NCBI RefSeq assembly: GCF_012726175.1
Contig: NZ_JAASAD010000014.1
Coordinates: 1-64,000 of the forward strand
Length of the DNA: 64,000 bases
Direction of reading: 5' to 3'
Source: Micromonospora sp. HNM0581
GTDB taxonomy: Bacteria > Actinomycetota > Actinomycetes > Mycobacteriales > Micromonosporaceae
Shown here: piece by piece, positions 57,972-64,000 of the stretch
Layout of the letters: each line of letters begins with the position of its first letter
Numbering within the stretch: the first letter of the stretch is position 1
The notes under the pieces: generated by a model
The model's database searches: none
The model's input: only the letters and a program-made list of their open reading frames with translations
What the model was told of the DNA's origin: nothing
Made by a program: the position numbers and the translations under genes

Positions 57972-59111
57972 TCAGGAGCGGGAGCAGGTGGCGCCGTTGA
58001 GGGTGAAGGCAGTGGGGTTGGAGTACGAGCCGCTGAGCGTGCCCTGGTAGCCGAGGCTGGCGGTGCCGCCGGGCGAGATCGTGCCGTTGTGGCCGACGTT
58101 GCGGGCGGTAACCGTCTGGCCGCTCTGGCTCACCGTGGCGTTCCAGGAGTTGGTGATCCGCTGGCCGGAGGGCAGGGTGTAGGCAAGGGTCCAGCCGTTG
58201 ATGGTGCTGGAACCGGTGTTGGTGATCTGCACGTCGGCGGTGAACCCGCCGTTCCACGAGTTGGCCGTGTACTTCACCGTGCACGGGCCGTTGCCCGAGG
58301 GCGGCGGCGTGGTGGGTGGCGGGCTGCTCGGCGGCGGGGTGGTCGGGTTACCGCCACCGTTCACGGCGGCCGAGAAGTTCGTCACGGCCAGACCGACGCC
58401 GCCCTGCCAGGGCTCGAAGCCGGCCTGGATGCTCGTCAGGTACCACGAGTTGGTGATCGCGCCCCGGTTACGGGTGTCGTTGATGAACGCCAGCAGGTTC
58501 AGGTTGGCGCTGCTGATGGCTGATGGTGCCAGGTACGAGATGACGTTGTTGGCGCCGTTGCTGCCCCGCCACACCTGCCAGGTGCGTCCGTCGATGGTGG
58601 CGTTGCCGACCGGGGAGCCGATGGGCTGGATCGGGCCCTGCCGGTTGAACCAGATCATGATCTCCATCTGGTTCACGCCGTCGCGCTTGGGGGACGGGTC
58701 GAGCCAGATGTCGTACGAGGCGTTGTAGGTGCCGTCACTCACGTACCGGTAGTTGATGCTGCTGGTCGCGCTGCTGATCTGGCTGACCTGGATCGGCAGG
58801 TTGGTCCCGGGGGAGCAGTTGGTGTAGTGGCAGCCGAGGAAGACCGACGGGTACGCCGTCGGAGCGCCGTTGGTCGGCCTGCTGCCGTTCTGTGTGGTGA
58901 TCTCGAAGCCGTTGCTTGTGACGTCGATGCACTGCTGGGCGGTGGTGCCCCAACGGTTGTTCTGCACCACGTACCGGTTCTGGATGACCGTGGAGCCGTA
59001 CTGCTCGCAGATCTGGGTGTCGGCGGAGGCGGTTCCGCCGAGGGCCACCGTGACGATCGAGCCGGCGGCGGCGAGGCCGACGGCCACGATGGCCCGCAGG
59101 GTACGTCTCAT
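57972..59111 (-). CDS. Secreted GH12 endoglucanase with CBM2
   Basis: 379 residues from ATG 59111 (AGGAG 5 nt upstream). Signal peptide (AIVAVGLAAAGSIVTVALGG), GH12 catalytic domain (about 35-255) with nucleophile Glu in QMEIMIWF and acid/base Glu in GFEPWQGG, a Pro/Thr/Ser linker (about 262-283) and a C-terminal family 2 cellulose-binding module (about 285-379: YTANSWNGGFTADVQITNTG, ending TLNGATCSRS). Degrades cellulose or related beta-1,4-glucans. A CebR-like dyad sits 80 bp upstream. Confidence 0.95.
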   Translation of the reverse strand: MRRTLRAIVAVGLAAAGSIVTVALGGTASADTQICEQYGSTVIQNRYVVQNNRWGTTAQQCIDVTSNGFEITTQNGSRPTNGAPTAYPSVFLGCHYTNCSPGTNLPIQVSQISSATSSINYRYVSDGTYNASYDIWLDPSPKRDGVNQMEIMIWFNRQGPIQPIGSPVGNATIDGRTWQVWRGSNGANNVISYLAPSAISSANLNLLAFINDTRNRGAITNSWYLTSIQAGFEPWQGGVGLAVTNFSAAVNGGGNPTTPPPSSPPPTTPPPSGNGPCTVKYTANSWNGGFTADVQITNTGSSTINGWTLAYTLPSGQRITNSWNATVSQSGQTVTARNVGHNGTISPGGTASLGYQGTLSGSYSNPTAFTLNGATCSRS

Positions 59112-59189
59112 GATGCTCCTAGCGCTGCGGCGTCGCCCGGACGTCGGGGACGGGTGCGGACGGAACGGTCGGGAACGTGGCCTGACAGC

Positions 59190-59205
59190 TCGGGAGAGCT
59201 CCCGA
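59190..59205. promoter_or_regulatory. CebR/CelR-like operator upstream of GH12
   Basis: TCGGGAGAGCTCCCGA is a dyad with 7-bp arms; its inner 14 bases match the CebR/CelR consensus TGGGAGCGCTCCCA at 11 of 14 positions, including both GGGAG and CTCCC arms. The position, about 80 bp before the cellulase start, suits repression released by cello-oligosaccharides. No CebR gene is in the window. Confidence 0.6.
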
Positions 59206-59260
59206 CAATCGTCACATTTACCTCCCCGAAACGGTCGCCGCAACCGGCTCGGGTGCTTAG

Positions 59261-59276
59261 TACCGTTTGCTACATG
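59261..59276 (+). promoter_or_regulatory. Leaderless promoter of the 45-residue Cys/His protein
   Basis: TACCGT (59261-59266), 7 nt, ATG 59274. No ribosome binding site. Confidence 0.45.
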
Positions 59277-59411
59277 TGTCACGGACGCCACCATCGGGTA
59301 GCAGGTGGCTCCGGATGGCTGGTGACCGGCCCCGATGGGCCGCTCGGGCGGTGTCGAGGGGTGCCGGAGGTGGACCGGTTGCCTCTGGTGTGCACCGATT
59401 GCTCCGAGTAG
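59274..59411 (+). CDS. 45-residue Cys/His-rich small protein
   Basis: The frame from ATG 59274 to TAG 59409-59411 encodes MCHGRHHRVAGGSGWLVTGP, then GRCRGVPEVD and a C-terminal LVCTDCSE. Cys2, several His residues, a middle Cys and the final C-x-x-C could bind one zinc (zinc-ribbon-like). It has a good leaderless promoter and lies 48 bp before the FAD monooxygenase gene, in the same direction. No family is known to me. Short length makes the call uncertain, but composition and promoter favour a real gene. Confidence 0.5.
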   Translation: MCHGRHHRVAGGSGWLVTGPDGPLGRCRGVPEVDRLPLVCTDCSE

Positions 59412-59459
59412 TCTCTTGCCTTCAACGCGTGCCGAACCCCTCCGGAGGCGTACACCCCT

Positions 59460-60566
59460 ATGCGTGGCTCCCCCCTGCGCATCCTCGTCGTCGGCGCGGG
59501 CATCGCCGGGCTTGCCGTGGCCCGGGCGCTGCGCCTGGCAGGCTTTCGGCCGGACCTCACCGACAAGGCGCCGTCACACGACCCCACCGACGCCGGCCTG
59601 TACCTTCCCGGTAACGCGGCACGCGCACTGCGCCGGCTTGACCTCGACGACCCCGTCCGGCCGTACGGGAACGTCGTCCACCGGCAGCGGTTCCTCGACT
59701 CGACAGGTACGCCGCTCTGCGAGGTCGACCTCGACGCGCTCTGGGCCGAGGTCGGGGAGTGCCGGGCCTTGGCCCGCTCCGACCTGCACCGGGTCCTGCT
59801 CAGCGGCGCCGGGGGTGCGGTCCGGCACGGCGCGGAGGTGCGCACCATAGACCTACTGCCGTCCACCGTCGGTGTCACCTTCGTCGACGGTACCCAGACC
59901 GAGTACGACCTGGTGATCGGTGCCGACGGGCCCCGCTCGTCGATCCGGGCGCTGGCCGCGCTGGGCGGTCCGCCCCGGCCGGCCGGCCAGGTGGTCTACC
60001 GCGGGATCGTCCGCGACGGCCCGACGGTCGACGAGTGGACCGCCCTGCTCGGGCGGCGGTGCGGCTTCCTCGTGGTGCCGATCGGTGCCGGCCGGCTGCA
60101 CTGCTACGCCGACGAGGCTGGCACCGACCTGCCGGCCGACCCGCTGTCCCGGCTGCGTGAGCTGTTCGACGAATACGGCGGACCGGTGCCGGAGGTGCTG
60201 GACGCGCTCGACCGGGTGCACGTCACCACGACCGACGAGGTCACCCTCGGGCGTTGGCACCGGGGCCGGGTGCTGCTGGTCGGCGACGCCGCCCACGCCA
60301 CCGCGCCGACCCTGTCCCAGGGGGCCGCGATGGCACTTGAGGACGCGGTGGTGCTCGCCGAGTCGCTGAGCGCGGCGGGCAGCGTCGAGGCGGCGCTCAC
60401 CGCGTACGAGAGCCGGCGCCGCCCGCGTACCCGATGGGTGCAGGACCGGACCCGGGACCGCAACCGGACCCGCGACGTGCCCCCGGCGTTGCGTGACCCG
60501 TTGCTGCGCGGGCGCGGCGACCGCATCTTCGGGGAGCACTACCGGCTGCTTCTCGGCCCGCTGTGA
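59460..60566 (+). CDS. FAD-dependent monooxygenase (PHBH fold)
   Basis: 368 residues. FAD-binding start ILVVGAGIAGLAVARALRLA (GxGxxG), the second motif LVIGADGPRSSIRALA (DG), and VLLVGDAAHATAPTLSQGAA (GD, FAD ribityl site). The order is that of group A aromatic hydroxylases and tetracycline-type oxygenases. Substrate unknown. The start ATG has GGAGG 12-13 nt upstream, a long spacing. It precedes ctaD by 117 bp in the same direction but is unlikely to be functionally related. Confidence 0.9.
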   Translation: MRGSPLRILVVGAGIAGLAVARALRLAGFRPDLTDKAPSHDPTDAGLYLPGNAARALRRLDLDDPVRPYGNVVHRQRFLDSTGTPLCEVDLDALWAEVGECRALARSDLHRVLLSGAGGAVRHGAEVRTIDLLPSTVGVTFVDGTQTEYDLVIGADGPRSSIRALAALGGPPRPAGQVVYRGIVRDGPTVDEWTALLGRRCGFLVVPIGAGRLHCYADEAGTDLPADPLSRLRELFDEYGGPVPEVLDALDRVHVTTTDEVTLGRWHRGRVLLVGDAAHATAPTLSQGAAMALEDAVVLAESLSAAGSVEAALTAYESRRRPRTRWVQDRTRDRNRTRDVPPALRDPLLRGRGDRIFGEHYRLLLGPL

Positions 60567-60683
60567 TCACCTCCGGGCGACCCCACGCGGTGCTGTCACC
60601 TGCCGGGGACTATCCTCCTTGCGGATGACGGCCCGCCGAGTCAGCGCGTGCCGAGCGGGACAACCCAGAACCGGAGGCCCCTC

Positions 60684-62441
60684 GTGACCACCGTCGCACC
60701 CAAGCCGGTCGTGACCCGGCCCTGGCCGGTCCGGGAGCCGGTCAAGGGGTCGGCCATCGCGCGGCTGCTGCGGACCACGGACGCGAAGCAGATCGGGATC
60801 ATGTACATGGTCACCGCGTTCGTGTTCTTCATGATCGGTGGCCTGATGGCCCTGATCATGCGGGCCGAGCTGGCCCGGCCCGGGCTGCAGTTCCTCTCGC
60901 CTGAGCAGTACAACCAGCTCTTCACGATGCACGGCACGATCATGCTGCTGTTCTTCGCGACGCCCATCGTGTTCGCGTTCGGCAACTACGTCGTGCCCAT
61001 CCAGATCGGTGCTCCCGACGTCTCCTTCCCGCGGCTGAACAGCTTCGCCTACTGGCTGTACCTGTTCGGCGGCACCATGGCCACCGCCGGCTTCCTCACC
61101 CCGGGTGGGGCCGCCGACTTCGGTTGGACCGCCTACACCCCGCTCAGCACCAGCGAGCATGCTCCGGGTGTCGGCGCCAACATGTGGGTGGTCGGTCTGG
61201 CCGTCTCCGGTCTGGGCACCATCCTCGGCGCGGTCAACCTGATCACCACGATCCTGACCCTACGCGCGCCCGGCATGACCATGTTCCGGATGCCGATCTT
61301 CACCTGGAACATGCTCGTCACGAGCCTCCTGGCGATCCTGGTCTTCCCGCTGCTGGCCGCCGCGCTGTTCGCGTTGGCCGCCGACCGGCTGCTGGGTGCA
61401 CACGTCTACAGTCCGGAGACCGGCGGGCCGATGCTGTGGCAGCACCTGTTCTGGTTCTTCGGCCACCCTGAGGTCTACATCATCGCCCTGCCGTTCTTCG
61501 GCATCATCAGCGAGATCATTCCGGTCTTCTCCCGCAAGCCGATCTTCGGCTACAAGGGTCTGGTGGCCGCCACCATCGCCATCGCCGGCCTGTCGATGAG
61601 CGTCTGGGCGCACCACATGTTCGCCACCGGTCAGGTACTGCTGCCCTTCTTCAGCTTCCTGAGCTACCTCATCGCCGTACCGACCGGCATGAAGTTCTTC
61701 AACTGGATCGGCACCATGTGGCGGGGGCAGATCAGCTTCGAGACGCCGATGCTCTGGTCCGTCGGCTTCCTGGTCACCTTCCTGCTCGGTGGGCTGACCG
61801 GGGTGCTGCTGGCCGCCCCGCCAATCGACTTCCACCTGCACGACTCGTACTTCGTGGTGGCTCACTTCCACTACGTCCTCTTCGGGACGATCGTCTTCGC
61901 GGTCTTCGCCGGGATCTACTTCTGGTTCCCGAAGATGTTCGGCCGGATGCTCGACGAGCGGCTCGGAAAAATCCACTTCTGGCTGACCATGATCGGCTTC
62001 CACATGACCTTCCTGGTGCAGCACTGGCTGGGCAGCGAGGGCATGCCCCGGCGATACGCCGACTACCTGCCCAGCGACGGCTTCACCACGCTGAACATGA
62101 TCTCCACGGTGGGCGCGTTCATCACCGGCATCTCGACGCTGCCGTTCCTTTACAACTGCTGGAAGTCGTACAAGGCCGGCCCGGTGGTCGAGGTCGACGA
62201 CCCGTGGGGGCACGGGAACTCGCTCGAGTGGGCGACCACGTCGCCGCCGCCGCTGCGCAACTTCGACCGGATGCCGCGGATCCGCTCCGAGCGGCCGGCC
62301 TTCGACCACAAGTTCCCGGAACTGGCCGCCGGACAGACCCTGGCCGCTCCACCCGAGGGCGGTTCCAAGCCATTGACCAGCGAAGCCGACGGCGGTGCCA
62401 GCTACACCGAGGATGTCGCCAGCGACGTCGACCGCCGCTGA
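60684..62441 (+). CDS. ctaD: Cytochrome c oxidase subunit I (aa3-type)
   Basis: 585 residues from GTG 60684 with GGAGG 6 nt upstream. Twelve TM helices. Heme and copper ligands: FTMHGTIM (heme a His), WFFGHPEVYIIALPFFG (CuB His with the His-Tyr crosslink pair), WAHHMFATG (two CuB His), and HDSYFVVAHFHYVLFG (heme a3 and a His). The C-terminal tail is hydrophilic and longer than in proteobacteria, as in actinobacterial CtaD. Reduces O2 to water and pumps protons in the cytochrome bcc-aa3 supercomplex. Subunits II-IV are not adjacent here, as is usual for actinobacteria with extra ctaD copies. Confidence 0.97.
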   Translation: MTTVAPKPVVTRPWPVREPVKGSAIARLLRTTDAKQIGIMYMVTAFVFFMIGGLMALIMRAELARPGLQFLSPEQYNQLFTMHGTIMLLFFATPIVFAFGNYVVPIQIGAPDVSFPRLNSFAYWLYLFGGTMATAGFLTPGGAADFGWTAYTPLSTSEHAPGVGANMWVVGLAVSGLGTILGAVNLITTILTLRAPGMTMFRMPIFTWNMLVTSLLAILVFPLLAAALFALAADRLLGAHVYSPETGGPMLWQHLFWFFGHPEVYIIALPFFGIISEIIPVFSRKPIFGYKGLVAATIAIAGLSMSVWAHHMFATGQVLLPFFSFLSYLIAVPTGMKFFNWIGTMWRGQISFETPMLWSVGFLVTFLLGGLTGVLLAAPPIDFHLHDSYFVVAHFHYVLFGTIVFAVFAGIYFWFPKMFGRMLDERLGKIHFWLTMIGFHMTFLVQHWLGSEGMPRRYADYLPSDGFTTLNMISTVGAFITGISTLPFLYNCWKSYKAGPVVEVDDPWGHGNSLEWATTSPPPLRNFDRMPRIRSERPAFDHKFPELAAGQTLAAPPEGGSKPLTSEADGGASYTEDVASDVDRR

Positions 62442-62457
62442 CCACCGCTGCCACGCA

Positions 62458-62497
62458 CGATGGGCGTCGACCCCTTGCCGGGGGTCGGCGCCCATCG
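62458..62497 (+). terminator. Terminator of ctaD
   Basis: A 17-bp stem with one G-T pair (62458-62474 with 62481-62497) and a 6-nt loop, 16 bp after the ctaD stop, followed by tctc. Confidence 0.85.
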
Positions 62498-62583
62498 TCT
62501 CGCCCGCAGCCGCAGCCGGCTCTGCCGTCTGCCGTTTCGCGGCCCTGACCCGCTCTGGTCCGGACACACCGCATGGGGACGGG

Positions 62584-63846
62584 TCAGGAGGCTGCAGAGG
62601 TGATGGCGGCAGCGGTGTTCTCGCCACTGGCTGCGGTGACGGTCACGACGTCCGCACGGCGGTGGCGCAGTTCGATCGGCAGCACCGCGAGGGCCACCAG
62701 GGCGCCGACCGCGCCGGTCACCGCGAAGCCCCACAGGGGGGCCGAGGCGTCGATGACCGCGCCGGCCAGCGGTGCACCCACCGCGATGCCGACGGTTACT
62801 GCCGAACCGTGCAGACCCATCGCCTCGCCACGGACGCCGGCCGGGGCGAGCCGGCTGACAGCGTCGGAGGTGGCCGCGATGGTCGGCGCGCAGAGCGCCC
62901 CCGCCGGAATCAACGCCAGGCAGAGCAGCCACCATCGGGAACCACCCAACCCGACGGGAACGGTGCAGAGGCTCAGCAGGCCCATCAGTGCCACCGGCGA
63001 GAACGACCGGCGGACGGCACCGTAGGCGAATCCGCCCAACAGCGACGCCACCGCCCAGACGGAGAGCACCACGCCGGTGAAACCGGCGTCACCGCTCTCC
63101 CGCAGTACCGCGATGACCGCCACGTCGGTGCCGCCCAGCACCAGCGTGGCCGCGGCGCTCACCGCGAAGACGGCCACCAACCGTGAGGTGAGCCACTGCC
63201 GCCGGGCGACCCGCGGCTGCGGCCCGGTCGACGTCTCGGTGGCGCTGCGTACCGGCGGATCGAGCAACCACAGCACCACCCCGGCGACGACGATGCCGGC
63301 GCCGACGAGGTAGAGCGTCAGGCGGGCCGAGATGGTGGTGACGCCCACCGTGGCCAGGGCGGGACCGATCATGAACGACAGCTCTACCGACATGGAGTCC
63401 AGTGCGTACGCCGGCCGGCGCTTCTCAGCCGGCACCAGCGCGGCAACGGACTGCCGGATCACCGAGAAGACCGGCAGTGCCAGCAGGCCAGCCAGGAAGG
63501 CGGCCGGCAACAGCAGGTAGTACGACAACACCGGCGCGGTCACCCAGAAGACGGCCTCCGCCACCGTGGTGAGGACCAGCACGGGCCGCAGCCCGCGACG
63601 GTCCACCAAACGGCCGAGTAGCGGACCGCCGACCGCCGCGCCGACGGTGATCGCCGCACCGACCAGACCGGCCGCACCGTAACCGCGTCCGAGGTCCTGC
63701 ACGACGTAGAACGTGAGCGTGACACCGGTGGCGGTCAGCGGGACCCGCGCCAGCACCGCGACGAGCAGCAGCGACCGCAGACCGGGCAGGGCGAGCGCCT
63801 CCCGGTAAGGCTTCATGTTCACGTCGGTCGGTACCTCCGTCGACAT
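62584..63846 (-). CDS. MFS transporter
   Basis: 420 residues from ATG 63846; GTG 63822 (GGAGGT 10 nt upstream) is an alternative start. Twelve TM helices. MFS motif A variant GPLLGRLVDRRGLRPVLVL between TM2 and TM3, and LAPAGVRGEAMGLHGSAVTV in the second half. The group includes sugar-efflux and drug-efflux-type proteins without clear substrate. It lies 40 bp downstream of the PncA-like gene on the same strand, so it may move nicotinamide-related compounds or be unrelated. Confidence 0.9.
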   Translation of the reverse strand: MSTEVPTDVNMKPYREALALPGLRSLLLVAVLARVPLTATGVTLTFYVVQDLGRGYGAAGLVGAAITVGAAVGGPLLGRLVDRRGLRPVLVLTTVAEAVFWVTAPVLSYYLLLPAAFLAGLLALPVFSVIRQSVAALVPAEKRRPAYALDSMSVELSFMIGPALATVGVTTISARLTLYLVGAGIVVAGVVLWLLDPPVRSATETSTGPQPRVARRQWLTSRLVAVFAVSAAATLVLGGTDVAVIAVLRESGDAGFTGVVLSVWAVASLLGGFAYGAVRRSFSPVALMGLLSLCTVPVGLGGSRWWLLCLALIPAGALCAPTIAATSDAVSRLAPAGVRGEAMGLHGSAVTVGIAVGAPLAGAVIDASAPLWGFAVTGAVGALVALAVLPIELRHRRADVVTVTAASGENTAAAITSAAS

Positions 63847-63886
63847 CCTCGACCGGCGGAGGCACCGCTGCCAACGAATTAGCCGC

Positions 63887-64000
63887 TCATGCGGCTCTGA
63901 TCACAGGGGCGCCGACCGTGGTGATCCCAGCCCCGCCGAAAGCCCGCAACGCCACGTCCGTGGAGGCCGGCGCGACCGCCGCCGTCAGGTCCAGCAGCAC
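63887..64000 (-). CDS. Nicotinamidase (PncA-like), C-terminal end, cut by window edge
   Basis: Thirty-seven codons before TGA 63887-63889 read VLLDLTAAVAPASTDVALRA, then FGGAGITTVGAPVI. This matches the actinobacterial PncA tail (V-L-x-D-L-T-A-G-V-x-x-x-S/T-T-x-x-A-L-x-x-M-x-x-A-G). The enzyme deaminates nicotinamide to nicotinate for NAD salvage. Catalytic residues lie outside the window. Short evidence, so moderate confidence. Confidence 0.6.
   Translation of the reverse strand: MLLDLTAAVAPASTDVALRAFGGAGITTVGAPVIRAA

Overview
The window reads as chromosomal DNA of a high-GC actinomycete, most likely Micromonosporaceae (Micromonospora-like). The clues are the strongly G/C-ending codons, frequent GTG starts, many apparently leaderless promoters (TANNNT about 6-8 nt before the start codon), secreted polysaccharidases with CBM2 or discoidin modules, an F420-type (Ddn-like) enzyme, TipA-like and DrrAB-like genes, and an actinobacterial CtaD. 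This placement is inference from gene content; there is no rRNA in the window.

Region by region. 1-1.7 kb is a decayed island: the tail of an IS256-type transposase, two Rhs tips in opposite orientation, an ISAs1 (H-repeat-like) transposase remnant and a small two-TM protein. 1.7-6.8 kb holds a MacB/FtsX-type ABC exporter (minus strand) divergent from a NarL-type two-component pair. 6.8-10.3 kb is a second accessory patch: flavin-reductase and NmrA fragments, a frameshifted IS5-like element with visible terminal repeats, a DUF433/DUF5615 toxin-antitoxin pair, a tRNA-3'-end-like fragment (possible att site) and an AT-richer orphan gene. 10.4-19.6 kb encodes a secreted V8-like protease, a D-2-hydroxyacid dehydrogenase, two aldo/keto reductases, a GNAT/TetR divergent pair with interlocked palindromes, and a MoxR/BchI-like ATPase with a VWA partner.

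19.6-33.8 kb: a membrane-anchored ricin-type lectin, a TmsA/TmsB-like pair expected to make 10-methyl branched fatty acids, a Cas4/Dna2-like Fe-S nuclease with a conserved-looking unknown partner, a GGDEF-EAL protein, a TipA-like MerR regulator, an ABM monooxygenase, a MarR/MFS efflux pair, a VOC protein and a Ddn-like enzyme. 33.9-39.3 kb carries a large secreted metalloprotease and a double-headed alginate lyase (discoidin-PL7-discoidin-PL7) whose two PL7 modules are almost identical in DNA.

39.6-47.8 kb: a truncated-globin-like protein lacking the proximal His, a GYD protein, a DHA2 exporter, a UPF1/Dna2-like SF1 helicase, DrrAB-like ABC genes, and ParA plus a SAP/Rho-N-like small protein divergent from an ArsR-type regulator. 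48-57.8 kb: two paralogous small proteins with a Cx8CxxH motif, an M15 peptidase, a caspase-like DUF protein, an NAD(P)-binding protein, a serine hydrolase, a cysteine-less HesB/IscA-like protein, a cupin, a GH15 enzyme and another aldo/keto reductase. 58-64 kb: a GH12-CBM2 cellulase under a CebR-like box, a 45-residue Cys/His-rich leaderless protein, an FAD monooxygenase, CtaD, an MFS transporter and the C-terminus of a PncA-like nicotinamidase.

Most promising leads: (1) the physically separate halves of a Dna2-like nuclease-helicase plus an unknown partner; (2) the ParA/SAP/HTH locus without ParB; (3) the caspase-like protein; (4) the recently duplicated PL7 modules; (5) the heme-ligand-less globin; (6) the Rhs/IS scar.
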